A stretch of DNA of 64,000 nucleotides, from NCBI RefSeq assembly GCF_047238125.1, contig NZ_JBDFMH010000001.1, positions 1,860,001 to 1,924,000 of the forward strand, in the 5' to 3' direction. This DNA is from JBDFMH01 sp047238125. Lineage in GTDB: Bacteria > Pseudomonadota > Alphaproteobacteria > Sphingomonadales > Sphingomonadaceae. Below are positions 22,616 through 31,740 of the stretch, piece by piece. Below the pieces are notes generated by a model, which saw nothing but the letters and a program-made list of their open reading frames with translations, was not told where the DNA came from and ran no database searches. The position numbers and the translations under genes were made by a program. Position 1 is the first letter of the stretch. Each line of letters starts with the position of its first letter.

Positions 22616-23554
22616 TCAGTTGCGAAGCTCGAACGGCTTGATGCCGGTGCCGAGCCGGTTGGTACCGAGCTTGAGCGGTTCGTGGCTCCAGTCCGCCAGA
22701 AACACCGTCTCGCGGCTGACGCCGGGTGCGATCGCGGCCTGGTTGTCCGCCACGATCAGCCCGGCCGACCGGTTATCCCGGCTTTCGGGTGCGACAGTGA
22801 TGAAAGCGGAATAATTTTCCTTGTCGCGGCCCTGCACGAACTGATTGCCGCGAATCGCGCCGATCGCGCCGGCGGAAAGATCGATCATGTAGTTCGTCTT
22901 GCGGCCGTTGCTGTCATCGAAGCTGCTGTTGCTGATGTCGATCCGGGCAGCGCGGCTCTTCACATAATGGCCGCCCTGTCCTCGCTCGAACCGGGATTGG
23001 CTGATGCTGAGCGCGCCATAACCGCCGACATAGACGGAGTGGGCGCACCCCCCATCGCCTTCGCAGGTGCCAAGCCCGGAAAAGGTCGATCGTTCGATAC
23101 GGATCGTGCCCGCTGCATCGTTGGCGGTCAGGATACCCTGCTGGCTGTCGCGGAACTGGCTGTCCACCACTTCGAGCGCGCCTTGCTCCAGCCGGATGCC
23201 CGCGCCGTTATAGTCGGCGACGCGGATGTTGCGGAAGGTAAGCCCGTCCACCTTGGCGGCGCTGCCGCGTAGGACGAGCGTGGCCTTACCCTCGCACGCG
23301 CCGCCGTCGAAGATCGCCTTGCCCGGATCGGTGGCGATGAAGGCGACCCGCCCGGCTTCCTGCACAGCGCAATCACGATAGGTGCCGGCCCTGATCGCGA
23401 TCGTGCCATCGCCCTGCCCGATTGCAGCCACTGCATCCTGCAGCCGCCAGAACGCTCGGCCGCTTTCCACGATGGTGAAGGGTGGCGCGGGTTCCTGCGC
23501 GAAGGCGGCGAAAGCACCGGTGGCGATGGCGATCGGCAGCAGATAGCGAAGCAT
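22616..23554 (-). CDS. Exported right-handed parallel beta-helix protein
   Basis: A 312-residue protein starting at 23554 with GGAGA 10 bases upstream. Signal peptide MLRYLLPIAIATGAFAAFAQ. The body is made of repeated short strands with asparagine and glycine turns (GLTFRNIRVADYNGAGIRLEQGALEVVDSQFRDS, cited as pattern: N-x-x-I, G-I-x-L, x-V-x-x-S-x-F-x-x-S), the pectate-lyase-like NosD fold. No obvious catalytic cluster of aspartates. Probably a periplasmic or surface carbohydrate-related protein. Its end abuts the epimerase end (convergent). Confidence 0.82.
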   Translation of the reverse strand: MLRYLLPIAIATGAFAAFAQEPAPPFTIVESGRAFWRLQDAVAAIGQGDGTIAIRAGTYRDCAVQEAGRVAFIATDPGKAIFDGGACEGKATLVLRGSAAKVDGLTFRNIRVADYNGAGIRLEQGALEVVDSQFRDSQQGILTANDAAGTIRIERSTFSGLGTCEGDGGCAHSVYVGGYGALSISQSRFERGQGGHYVKSRAARIDISNSSFDDSNGRKTNYMIDLSAGAIGAIRGNQFVQGRDKENYSAFITVAPESRDNRSAGLIVADNQAAIAPGVSRETVFLADWSHEPLKLGTNRLGTGIKPFELRN

Positions 23555-23744
23555 GAAGGCGGCTCTCCGGCGTTGCGACCTATCGCCTATCGCGTGCCCG
23601 GTTGCATCGCACTGATGATGCTTGGTTAAGCCTGTCTCGCGGCGGGACAGACGACAGCAATTGTCAGTTTTCCATGCGCGGCCATCCGTTACCCAGATCG
23701 CGCAGAGGATGCCCATCCGGGGCACCTGTTTGGGGAAACAGACC

Positions 23745-24500
23745 ATGAAGACCTTGATGTTCGCGGGGGCCGCAGTCGCTGCGCTTCTCGCCACCGCGCC
23801 GGCCTCGGCGGCAAGCCAGCTGGTGTTGAGCAACGACTATGATGGGAACGCGTTCGTGGCGGGCGGCGTCACCATCAGCGGCACCGACAATGGCAGCGTC
23901 GTGGCGATCGACACCGTCGCCGGGGAAACTGCCGCGGGCCCGCGCTGGAGCGGTAACTTCTTCCAGAACACCAACACTGGCAATCCCGCCGCCGGTACCA
24001 CGCTGACGCTGTCGAACCTGGGCGCGCACACCGGCATCACGATCGATTTCGTGCTCGGCTTCCTCAACAGCTGGGATGGCCCGACCGGCGGCTCGGCACC
24101 CGACTATTTCGATCTCTATGCCGATAACGCGCTGCTCGGTCGCTTCAGCTTCAGCAACGCCGCGGCAGAAGCCCCGCTGCTGAACGGTGCCACCATCGTT
24201 TCGCAAAACGGCCAGCATGGCGGCGGTATCTTCTTCAGCGACTCCATCGTCGACATGTCGACCGCGGCAGGGCTGACCTTCGCGCACACCGCTTCGTCGG
24301 TCACCTTCTTGGCGCAGGCGAGCGGCGAAGGCTGGCAGGGCGGCAGCGACGAGAGCTGGGGGATCGACGATCTGAGCGTCACACTAAACGGCGTCGCCAG
24401 CGCGGTGCCGGAGCCGGCATCGTGGGCGCTGATGATCGGCGGGTTTGGCCTGGTGGGCGGCGCGATGCGTCGCCGCGCCGCGCGCGTCACCTTCGCCTGA
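23745..24500 (+). CDS. PEPxxWA-CTERM sorting domain protein
   Basis: A 251-residue exported protein. Signal peptide MKTLMFAGAAVAALLATAPASAA, then a beta-rich Gly/Asn/Thr domain (NTGNPAAGTTLTLSNLGAHTG, DYFDLYADNALLGRF). The C-terminus VPEPASWALMIGGFGLVGGAMRRR is the PEPxxWA variant of the PEP-CTERM signal, cut and sorted by exosortase in sphingomonads. The function of the passenger domain is not known. The 190 bases upstream carry no other gene. Confidence 0.9.
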   Translation: MKTLMFAGAAVAALLATAPASAASQLVLSNDYDGNAFVAGGVTISGTDNGSVVAIDTVAGETAAGPRWSGNFFQNTNTGNPAAGTTLTLSNLGAHTGITIDFVLGFLNSWDGPTGGSAPDYFDLYADNALLGRFSFSNAAAEAPLLNGATIVSQNGQHGGGIFFSDSIVDMSTAAGLTFAHTASSVTFLAQASGEGWQGGSDESWGIDDLSVTLNGVASAVPEPASWALMIGGFGLVGGAMRRRAARVTFA

Positions 24501-24555
24501 TCGCACAACGATCGCAGGAGGGGCGTCCCGGGAAGCCGGGCGCCCCTTTCGCGAG

Positions 24556-27174
24556 TCAATCCAGATTGGGCCGCAGCCAGCGTTCGGCCGTGTCGAGATC
24601 GACGCCGCGCCGCGCCGCATAATCTTCCAGCTGATCGCGCCCGATCCGCGCCACGCCGAAATACTGGCTGTCCGGGTGCCCGAAATAGAAGCCGGAGACC
24701 GCCGCGGTCGGCAACATCGCGAAGCTCTCGGTCAGCGTCAGGCCCGTCCGCTCGGCCCCCAGCAGATCGAACAGCACCGGCTTCAGGCTATGTTCCGGGC
24801 AAGCCGGATAGCCGGGCGCGGGGCGGATGCCGCGATATTGCTCGCGGATCAGCGCCTCGTTGGTCAGCTGCTCGCCTTCCGCATAGCCCCACAGCGTGGT
24901 GCGGACATGCTGGTGCAGACGCTCGGCAAAGGCTTCGGCCAGCCTGTCTGCCAGCGCCTTCAGCAGGATATCCTGATAATCGTCGTGCGCGGCCTTGAAG
25001 GCGGCGATGTGCGGCTCGATGCCGTGGATGCCGACCGCAAAGCCGCCGATCCAGTCCCCCGCCGGGTCAATGAAATCGGCCAGGCACATGTTCGCCCGCC
25101 CCTCGCGCTTGGCGATCTGCTGGCGCAGCATCGGCAGCCGCTGGCCTTCGACGATGATGTCATCGCCCTCGCGCGCGCACGGCCACAAGCCGGCCACGCC
25201 CTTCGCAGTCAGCCAGTTCTCAGCAATGATCCGGTCGAGCATCGCCTGCGCGTCGGCAAACAGGCCGCGCGCGCTTTCGCCCACGATCGCGTCGTCCAGG
25301 ATGGCAGGGTAATTGCCGGCCAGTTCCCATGCGCGGAAGAACGGCGTCCAGTCGATCGTCTCGCGCAGGTCGGCCAGCGGCCAATCCTCGAACAGATGCA
25401 CGCCCGGCTGGCTCGGCGCGGCCGGCTTTTGGGCGAAATCCGCGACAAACGCGTTGCCCCGCGCCACCGCCAGCGGCGAAAGATCATTCTGCCCCTTGTT
25501 CGCGCGCGCTACCCGCACCGCCTCATAATCGGCCGCCGTCCGCTCGACGAAGCCGTCGCGCTGCGTGTCGGACATCAGTGTCGAAGCCACGCCCACCGCG
25601 CGGCTGGCATCCAGCACATGCACCACCGGCCCGTCATAGGCGGGCGCGATCCGGAGCGCGGTATGCACCTTCGACGTGGTCGCACCGCCGATCAGCAACG
25701 GCATCGTCATCTTCGATCGCGCCATTTCCTGCGCCACGGTCACCATCTCGTCGAGCGAGGGGGTGATCAGGCCGGAAAGGCCGATCATGTCGGCATCATT
25801 CTCGTTGGCGGCTTCCAGGATCTTCATCCACGGCACCATCACGCCGAGATCGATCACCTCATAGCCGTTGCACTGCAGGACCACGCCGACGATATTCTTG
25901 CCTATATCGTGCACGTCGCCCTTCACGGTCGCCATCACGATCCGGCCCTTGGCGCGGGTGCCTTCCACCTTCTCCGCTTCGATATAGGGCAGCAGGTGCG
26001 CGACCGCCTTCTTCATCACGCGCGCGGACTTCACGACCTGGGGCAAGAACATCTTGCCCGATCCGAACAGATCGCCGACGACGTTCATGCCGTCCATCAG
26101 CGGCCCTTCGATCACTTCGATCGGCCGTGCGTGCAGCAGCCGCGCCTCCTCGGTATCCTCGACGACATAGGCGTCGATTCCCTTCACCAGCGCATGTTCC
26201 AGCCGCTTGGTCACCGGCCAGCCGCGCCATTCCTCCGCCGCCTTGTCCGCCACCGCATCGGTGCCACGATATTTCTCTGCCAGCGTGATCAGCCGATCAG
26301 TCGCGTCCTCGCGGCGATCCCAGATGACATCCTCGCACGCCTCGCGCAGCACGGCGTCGATCGCATCATACACGTCGAGCTGGCCGGCATTGACGATGCC
26401 CATGTCCATCCCCGCCTGGATGGCATGGTAGAGGAACACCGAGTGCATCGCGCGGCGCACCGGCTCGTTGCCGCGGAAGCTGAACGACAGGTTGGAGACA
26501 CCGCCCGAGATGTGGACGCCCGGGCACGCCGCCTTGATGTCGCGGCACGCTTCGATGAAGTCGATCGCGTAGCGTTTATGCTCATCGATCCCGGTGGCGA
26601 CCGCGAAGATGTTGGGATCGAAGATGATGTCGGCCGGGTCGAACCCGATCCCGGTCAGCAGCGCATAGGCGCGGCTGCAAATCTCGACTTTCCGCGCCCG
26701 CGTATCCGCCTGACCGACTTCGTCGAACGCCATCACGACGACCGCGGCGCCATAGGCCATGACCTTCCGGGCGTAGCTCAGGAACTCAGCCTCGCCTTCC
26801 TTCATGCTGATCGAATTGACGATCGGCTTACCGGAAACGCACTTCAGCCCCGCCTCGATCACGCTCCACTTGGAACTGTCGATCATCACCGGCACGCGCG
26901 CGATATCGGGCTCGGCGGCGATCAGCTTCAGGAAGGTGGTCATCGCCACCTCCGCATCGAGCAGGCCTTCGTCCATGTTGACGTCGATCACCTGCGCGCC
27001 GTTTTCGACCTGCTGGCGCGCGACCTCGACCGCCCTGGCATAGTCGCCGGCCATGATCAGCTTCTTGAATGCCGCAGATCCGGTCACGTTGGTGCGCTCG
27101 CCGATATTGACGAACTGGGCGCTCTGCGGCGCGGTCTGCTCGGCTGGGTCTTCGATCACGGGTGCGGTGGCCAT
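24556..27174 (-). CDS. metH: Methionine synthase, C-terminal half (pterin-, cobalamin- and AdoMet-binding domains)
   Basis: An 872-residue protein; the ATG at 27174 is preferred, though an in-frame ATG at 27198 exists inside repeat DNA. It begins with the methyltetrahydrofolate-binding domain (FVNIGERTNVTGS; DVNMDEGLLD), followed by the cobalamin cap and binding domain with the axial-His motif DVHDIGKNI, then the reactivation domain (RPAPGYPACPEHS; SFAMLPTAAVSGFYF). The homocysteine-binding domain that precedes these in E. coli MetH is encoded by the next gene upstream. The split form is common in alphaproteobacteria. The operon also has metF and the ArsR-type regulator. Confidence 0.95.
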   Translation of the reverse strand: MATAPVIEDPAEQTAPQSAQFVNIGERTNVTGSAAFKKLIMAGDYARAVEVARQQVENGAQVIDVNMDEGLLDAEVAMTTFLKLIAAEPDIARVPVMIDSSKWSVIEAGLKCVSGKPIVNSISMKEGEAEFLSYARKVMAYGAAVVVMAFDEVGQADTRARKVEICSRAYALLTGIGFDPADIIFDPNIFAVATGIDEHKRYAIDFIEACRDIKAACPGVHISGGVSNLSFSFRGNEPVRRAMHSVFLYHAIQAGMDMGIVNAGQLDVYDAIDAVLREACEDVIWDRREDATDRLITLAEKYRGTDAVADKAAEEWRGWPVTKRLEHALVKGIDAYVVEDTEEARLLHARPIEVIEGPLMDGMNVVGDLFGSGKMFLPQVVKSARVMKKAVAHLLPYIEAEKVEGTRAKGRIVMATVKGDVHDIGKNIVGVVLQCNGYEVIDLGVMVPWMKILEAANENDADMIGLSGLITPSLDEMVTVAQEMARSKMTMPLLIGGATTSKVHTALRIAPAYDGPVVHVLDASRAVGVASTLMSDTQRDGFVERTAADYEAVRVARANKGQNDLSPLAVARGNAFVADFAQKPAAPSQPGVHLFEDWPLADLRETIDWTPFFRAWELAGNYPAILDDAIVGESARGLFADAQAMLDRIIAENWLTAKGVAGLWPCAREGDDIIVEGQRLPMLRQQIAKREGRANMCLADFIDPAGDWIGGFAVGIHGIEPHIAAFKAAHDDYQDILLKALADRLAEAFAERLHQHVRTTLWGYAEGEQLTNEALIREQYRGIRPAPGYPACPEHSLKPVLFDLLGAERTGLTLTESFAMLPTAAVSGFYFGHPDSQYFGVARIGRDQLEDYAARRGVDLDTAERWLRPNLD

Positions 27175-27198
27175 TTGCTTCGATCCATCAAAAATCAT

Positions 27199-27295
27199 CG
27201 TCGCCCCTGCGCAGGCAGGGGTCCATGTCTCTCACCATGACAGGGACCGTTCGCGGCCACAGCCATGGGCCCCTGCCTTTGCAGGGGTGACCAAA
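27199..27295. repeat. REP-like pair of short palindromes between the two metH genes
   Basis: CCCCTGC-N4-GCAGGGG occurs twice, at 27204-27221 and 27270-27287, the second followed by TGAC. The same architecture (CCCCGGC-N4-GCCGGGG then TGAC) occurs at 41049-41070. Such intergenic units are typical REP/BIME elements. The copy here sits inside an operon and could form mRNA hairpins between the two methionine synthase halves. Confidence 0.55.
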
Positions 27296-27302
27296 AAAGG
27301 CT

Positions 27303-28361
27303 TCAGGCCGCCATCACGAACGGATCGAGCCCGCTCAGCTTGGTACGCCCGCAATCGGCCGGCAGCGCGCGCGGCGGCTTGGACGAGACCGCGCGCGCCA
27401 TCGCGGCGATATGCGCCGGGGTTGATCCGCAGCAGCCGCCCACGATGTTGATCAGCCCGCTGGTCGCCCAATCGCCAATCATGCCGCCTGTGGTGGCCGG
27501 CTGCTCGTCATATTCGCCCAGATCGTTGGGCAGGCCCGCATTCGGATAGGCCATTAGCAGCGTATCGGCGATGCCCGATAGCGCCTGCACGTGCGGCCGC
27601 AGCAGATCCGCCCCGAACGAGCAGTTGAGCCCGATCGTCAGCGGCCGGGCATGGCGCACCGCATACCAGAATGCCTCGATCGAATGGCCGGAAAGGTTGC
27701 GGCCGGACATGTCGGTGATCGTCATCGAGATCATCAGCGGCACCTCGTGGGCGCGCTTCTTGCCCACTTCCAGCGCAGCCATGATCGCAGCCTTGGCGTT
27801 CAGCGTGTCGAAGATCGTCTCGATCAGGATGAAATCCGCGCCGCCATCAAGCAGCGCTTCGGTCTGCTCGGCATAGACCGACTTCAGCGTGTCGAAATCG
27901 ATCGCACGGTAACCGGGGTCGTTCACGTCCGGAGACAGAGACAGCGTCTTGTTGGTCGGCCCGATCGCGCCGGCCACGAAACGCGGGCGGCCGTCCTGCG
28001 CCTCGAAATCGTCCGCTGCCTTGCGCGCGATGCGGGCCGCGGCGAGGTTCATCTCGTGCACCAGATGCTCGGCCCCGTAATCGGCCTGGCTGATGGTGTT
28101 GGCGTTGAACGTGTTGGTCGACACGATGTCCGATCCCGCCTCCAGATAGGCGCGGGTGATCTCGTCGATCACCTGCGGCTGGGTCAGCACCAGCAGGTCG
28201 TTATTGCCCTTCTGGTCGTGGCCGGTGTCGATGTCGCCGCGATAGCCGGCCTCGTCGAGCTTGTACGCCTGGATCATCGTGCCGAACGCGCCATCGGTCA
28301 GCAAAATGCGGTCGGCAGCCTGTTCGCGCAGGCGCCGCGCGGCGGCAGAGGGGATCAGCAT
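27303..28361 (-). CDS. metH: Methionine synthase, N-terminal homocysteine S-methyltransferase half
   Basis: A 352-residue protein covering only the homocysteine-binding barrel of MetH. It starts at 28361, overlapping the metF stop by ATGA. Signatures are ILLTDGAFGTMIQAY, FNANTISQADYG and the zinc ligands: Cys in GLNCSFGADLLRP and the Cys pair in NIVGGCCGSTPAHI. It must act with the downstream pterin/B12 protein to transfer the methyl group to homocysteine. The separated halves are the usual form in this group of bacteria. Confidence 0.95.
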   Translation of the reverse strand: MLIPSAAARRLREQAADRILLTDGAFGTMIQAYKLDEAGYRGDIDTGHDQKGNNDLLVLTQPQVIDEITRAYLEAGSDIVSTNTFNANTISQADYGAEHLVHEMNLAAARIARKAADDFEAQDGRPRFVAGAIGPTNKTLSLSPDVNDPGYRAIDFDTLKSVYAEQTEALLDGGADFILIETIFDTLNAKAAIMAALEVGKKRAHEVPLMISMTITDMSGRNLSGHSIEAFWYAVRHARPLTIGLNCSFGADLLRPHVQALSGIADTLLMAYPNAGLPNDLGEYDEQPATTGGMIGDWATSGLINIVGGCCGSTPAHIAAMARAVSSKPPRALPADCGRTKLSGLDPFVMAA

Positions 28362-29308
28362 CAGGCGGCTTCCTCGAGCGACGTGATCGGCGTGACCGGC
28401 CGCTTCCCCAGCAGGTGACAGATCGCGTAGGCGAGCTCGGCCCGGTTGAGCGTGTAGAAGTGAAGCTGGCGCACGCCGCCTGCATAGAGCTTGCGGCACA
28501 TCTCCGCCGCCACCGTGGCGGCCACCAGCTGGCGCGTGGCGGGATGATCGTCGAGCCCTTCGAACAACCGGTCCATCCAAGCCGGGATCGCCGCGCCGCA
28601 CATGCCGGCGAACTTGCGGGTCTGGGCCACGTTGGACACGGGCAGGATGCCGGGCACGATCTCCGCATCGATGCCGGCCGCCGCTACCCGGTCCTGGAAG
28701 CGGAAATAGGCATCGGGCGAAAAGAAGAACTGGCTGATCGCGCGAGTGGCACCGGCATCCAGCTTGCGCTTCAGATTGTCGACGTCGCTGTCGGCCGAAT
28801 GCGCTTCGGGATGGCATTCGGGATAGGCGGCAACCGAAATCTCGAACGGGTGCAACGCGCGCAGCCCCGCCACCAGCTCGGCCGCGCTCTGATAGCCTTC
28901 GGGGTGGGGCACGAAGCGCTCGCCCTCACGCGGCGGATCGCCGCGCAGCGCGACGATGTGGCGCACACCTGCATGCCAATAGGCGTCCGCGACCTCCGCG
29001 ATCTCGGCCTTCGACGCATCGACGCAGGTCAGGTGAGCCGCGGCAGGCACGTTCGTCTCGCGCACAATCCGCGCGACGGTGGCATGGGTGCGTTCGCGCG
29101 TCGATCCGCCGGCGCCATAGGTGACCGATACGAACCGCGGGGCCAGTGGCGCCAGCGTCTCGACCGCATGCCACAGCGTCTCTTCCATCTTCGCCGTCTT
29201 GGGCGGGAAGAATTCGAAGCTCACTTCGGCATCGCCCGCCAGATCGGCATAAAGCGGCGCGTCGAGCGCGCGGCGCGCTTCCTCGAGCTGGGTCAGGGTG
29301 AAGGTCAT
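28361..29308 (-). CDS. metF: 5,10-methylenetetrahydrofolate reductase MetF
   Basis: A 315-residue flavoprotein that reduces methylene-THF to methyl-THF, the methyl donor for MetH. Start at 29308 overlaps the regulator's stop (ATGA). Diagnostic strings: VSFEFFPPKTAKMEETLW with the catalytic Glu, FVSVTYGAGGSTRERTH, AHLTCVDASK, HIVALRGDPP, AAYPECHPEA and HFYTLNRAELA. The length is typical. It lies second in the sahR-metF-metH-metH operon and so supplies the next enzyme's substrate. Confidence 0.95.
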   Translation of the reverse strand: MTFTLTQLEEARRALDAPLYADLAGDAEVSFEFFPPKTAKMEETLWHAVETLAPLAPRFVSVTYGAGGSTRERTHATVARIVRETNVPAAAHLTCVDASKAEIAEVADAYWHAGVRHIVALRGDPPREGERFVPHPEGYQSAAELVAGLRALHPFEISVAAYPECHPEAHSADSDVDNLKRKLDAGATRAISQFFFSPDAYFRFQDRVAAAGIDAEIVPGILPVSNVAQTRKFAGMCGAAIPAWMDRLFEGLDDHPATRQLVAATVAAEMCRKLYAGGVRQLHFYTLNRAELAYAICHLLGKRPVTPITSLEEAA

Positions 29309-30258
29309 GCCGCAATCCTCTCGTCGCGCGCGGGCCGCCGCCCGAGCCATAGTTTCACCGTCAAAGCGCCGCCCTCGAGCCGCTCGACCGCCTCCAGCGC
29401 AAGGCCGGCGGCGGCAAACCAGCCGGCCAGCTGATCGTCGGCAAAGCCCAGCCGGGCATGCGCGTCCTGTGCGCGCAGTTCCTCCCGGTCGTGGCTGTCG
29501 AAATCCACAATCAGCAGCCGTCCGCCGCCGCTCAACAATCGCGCCGCTTCTGCGATCGCCGCCGCCGGCTGCTGCGCATAATGCAACACCTGGTGCAGGA
29601 TCACCGTATCGGCACTCTCGCCCGCCAGCGGCAGCGCGTACATGTCGCCCTGGCGCAGCTCGGCGCGATCGAGCCCGATCTCCGCAAGCTTCGATCGGGC
29701 CATGCGCAGCATCTCCGGGCTGCGATCGACCCCCAGCGCGTGGTGCGCCGCGCCGCCCAACAGCGCGATCATCCGCCCGGTACCAGTGCCGACATCGACC
29801 AATCGGCCGATCGATTCCCGCCCCAGCACCTGCTTGATCGCGGCTTCGACCGCGCTCTCGGCGACATGGAGCGAGCGGATCGCATCCCAATTGCCGGCCT
29901 GGACCGCGAAATAACGTTCGGCGGCAGCGGCCCGGTCGGCCCGCACCGCCGCCAGCCGGGCGAGATCCGTCGCCGCCCAGTCGAAGCCGCCGTCCCACCC
30001 ATCCAGCGCCGCGAGCAGCGGGGCGATGCGTGCAGCGTCGCCGAGGGCCAGGAACACCCAGCTACCCTCCTTGCGACGATCGGCAAGGCCGGCATCGACC
30101 AGAATCTTCACATGGCGTGATACGCGCGGCTGGCTCTGCCCGAGCACCTGTGCCAGTTCGCCCACCGACAGTTCCATCGCACGCAGCAATGCCACGATCC
30201 GCAGGCGCGTAGGATCGGCAAGGGCGCGGAAGATATCAAGGGCTTGGCGCATCGACAT
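29305..30258 (-). CDS. sahR: ArsR-family regulator fused to a SAM-dependent methyltransferase-like domain (SahR-type)
   Basis: A 317-residue protein. Residues 1-90 are an ArsR winged helix (ALADPTRLRIVALLRAMELSVGELAQVLGQSQPRVSRHVKILVDAGL). Residues about 130-260 are a class I methyltransferase fold with the SAM loop VDVGTGTGRMIALL and GDMYALPL. This two-domain form, at the head of a metF-metH operon, matches the SahR group, which senses S-adenosyl-homocysteine and represses methionine-cycle genes. A perfect palindrome just upstream is the likely operator. An alternative start is ATG 30252. Confidence 0.85.
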   Translation of the reverse strand: MSMRQALDIFRALADPTRLRIVALLRAMELSVGELAQVLGQSQPRVSRHVKILVDAGLADRRKEGSWVFLALGDAARIAPLLAALDGWDGGFDWAATDLARLAAVRADRAAAAERYFAVQAGNWDAIRSLHVAESAVEAAIKQVLGRESIGRLVDVGTGTGRMIALLGGAAHHALGVDRSPEMLRMARSKLAEIGLDRAELRQGDMYALPLAGESADTVILHQVLHYAQQPAAAIAEAARLLSGGGRLLIVDFDSHDREELRAQDAHARLGFADDQLAGWFAAAGLALEAVERLEGGALTVKLWLGRRPARDERIAA

Positions 30259-30262
30259 AAGG

Positions 30263-30282
30263 ATATAAAGATATCTTTATAT
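30263..30282. promoter_or_regulatory. Perfect 20-bp palindrome, likely SahR operator
   Basis: ATATAAAGATATCTTTATAT is an exact palindrome only 4 bases upstream of the regulator start and is strikingly AT-rich for this genome. Dimeric ArsR-type repressors bind such sites. Its position over the translation start suggests repression and autoregulation of the whole methionine operon. A flanking ATAAGG-ATATAAAG repeat may extend it. Confidence 0.8.
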
Positions 30283-30361
30283 GCGCGCAAGCCGCTTGTG
30301 CACGCCCAAGCCCTATGGCAGGCGATCCGCAGGCGGGCTGACCGACCATTGTGCAGGATCA

Positions 30362-31342
30362 ATGATGCATTTGCTTGTCGGTGCCGCTGCGTTAGCGTTC
30401 GTCGCAGGTCCTGCGATCGCTCAGCCATCGGCTGCGCCCGCGCCGACTGAAGCGCCGGTCGATGCGACTACCGAGGCTGATGCCGATGCCCCCCTGCCGC
30501 CTGCCGGACCGACCGAGGGTGATCCGTACGAGTCACTCAACCGCGGGATCTGGGGCTTCAATCAGGGCGTGGACAAGGTACTGCTGAAGCCGGCCTCGTC
30601 GGTCTATCGCTTCGTCACGCCGCGCCCCGCCCGCCGCGGCATTCATGCGATTTTCGCCAACCTCTCCGAACCCTGGTCGTTCATCAATAACCTGCTGCAG
30701 GGCAAGCCGGGGCCTGCGTTCAACAATCTCGGCCGCTTCCTGATCAACACCACGCTGGGCGTCGGTGGGCTCGCCGATCACGCGACCGATTTGGGGCTGA
30801 AGCCGAAGCCGGAGGATTTCGGCCAGACGCTCGCACGCTGGGGCGTGAAGTCGAGCGCCTATGTCGTCCTGCCCGTGCTTGGCCCGTCCACCGTGCGCGA
30901 CGGCGTCGGCACCGGCGTGGCTTTCTTCGCCGATCCCTATCGCATCTGCCTGAACCAGTGCGTGAACCTCGACTTCGCCGAACAGGCCGGGATCACCGCG
31001 CTGTCGGTTCTCGATACGCGCGCCACGCTCACCGAAAGCGGCGCGGACGCTTTCCTCGAATCCAGCCTCGATCCCTATGCCTCGGCACGCTCGGCTTATC
31101 TGCAGCGGCGCGAGGCGGAGATTGCCGATACCGAGCGGAGCGAGGACGTCGATCCGGCGCCCGCGAGTGTCGATCCGACAACGCCCGAACCGGCCGAGCC
31201 GGCGCCGGTAGCGGATCCGTCCGCACCTGCCACGACCGCTGATCCCGTGCCCTCGGCTCAGACCCCCGACGCGCCGGCGGAGCCCGACGCAACCACGGAT
31301 CAGCCCAAGCTTTCGTATCTGTTCAACGACCTGAAAGGATGA
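30362..31342 (+). CDS. mlaA: MlaA/VacJ family outer-membrane lipid asymmetry protein
   Basis: A 326-residue protein (start ATG 30362 or 30365, AGGA upstream). Core strings DPYESLNRGIWGFNQGVDKVLLKPASSVYRFVTP, FANLSEPWSFINNLLQGK, RFLINTTLGVGGLADHATDLGL and FGQTLARWGVKSSAYVVLPVLGPSTVRDGVG, cited in part, are MlaA. It removes misplaced phospholipids from the outer leaflet with the MlaFEDB-MlaC system. Unlike most family members it has no lipobox cysteine: the signal peptide ends GPAIAQP. The C-terminal 80 residues are Pro/Ala/Asp-rich and disordered. Confidence 0.9.
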   Translation: MMHLLVGAAALAFVAGPAIAQPSAAPAPTEAPVDATTEADADAPLPPAGPTEGDPYESLNRGIWGFNQGVDKVLLKPASSVYRFVTPRPARRGIHAIFANLSEPWSFINNLLQGKPGPAFNNLGRFLINTTLGVGGLADHATDLGLKPKPEDFGQTLARWGVKSSAYVVLPVLGPSTVRDGVGTGVAFFADPYRICLNQCVNLDFAEQAGITALSVLDTRATLTESGADAFLESSLDPYASARSAYLQRREAEIADTERSEDVDPAPASVDPTTPEPAEPAPVADPSAPATTADPVPSAQTPDAPAEPDATTDQPKLSYLFNDLKG

Positions 31343-31347
31343 CTGAC

Positions 31348-31626
31348 ATGAAGACTGCGCTGCCGATCCTCGCCCTTGCCGCCCTGGGCCTCGCTGCCTG
31401 CAGCCAGAACGCTCAGAACGAGACCGGTCAGGCCGCCGATGCGATCGCCGCTGACGTGAACGCGACTGCGTCCGAAGCGGTGCAGGAAACCGGCGAAGCG
31501 CTCGACGCGACCGGCGCTGCGATCGAGAACGGCGCGGCCGACGTCGCCGCGGGCGCGGAAGCCACCGGCTCGGCCATCGAGAATGGCGCGGAGCGGACCG
31601 CATCGGACCTCGACAACGCGATGTGA
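31348..31626 (+). CDS. Small lipoprotein with Ala/Glu-rich helical repeats
   Basis: A 92-residue lipoprotein; AAAGGA stands 8 bases before the ATG at 31348 and overlaps the mlaA end. Lipobox LGLAACSQ gives lipidation at the cysteine. The mature part repeats AIENGA/ADVAAGAEATGSAIENGA units, an amphipathic helix resembling small envelope stress proteins such as the entericidin or YtxH-like families. Probably co-transcribed with mlaA. Function unknown. Confidence 0.8.
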   Translation: MKTALPILALAALGLAACSQNAQNETGQAADAIAADVNATASEAVQETGEALDATGAAIENGAADVAAGAEATGSAIENGAERTASDLDNAM

Positions 31627-31655
31627 TTGCCCGGCCCTCTCGGGGCCGGATCGTG

Positions 31656-31690
31656 AGGGCCGCGACCGCAGCGTGCGGCGCGGCCCTTTT
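31656..31690 (+). terminator. Intrinsic terminator of mlaA-lipoprotein operon
   Basis: Nine-base arms AGGGCCGCG (31656-31664) and CGCGGCCCT (31679-31687) followed by TTTTCTTT. A good rho-independent terminator after the small lipoprotein gene. Confidence 0.8.
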
Positions 31691-31740
31691 CTTTGTCCGC
31701 CGCATCTGCTGTCTTGCGGAGCCAAGCTTAGGAGACAGGC

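Noticed and set aside
24445..27240. 931-codon open frame opposite the metH C-terminal gene
   Set aside because: A shadow of high-GC codon use; composition is Arg/His/Gln/Asp-rich and shows no protein family.
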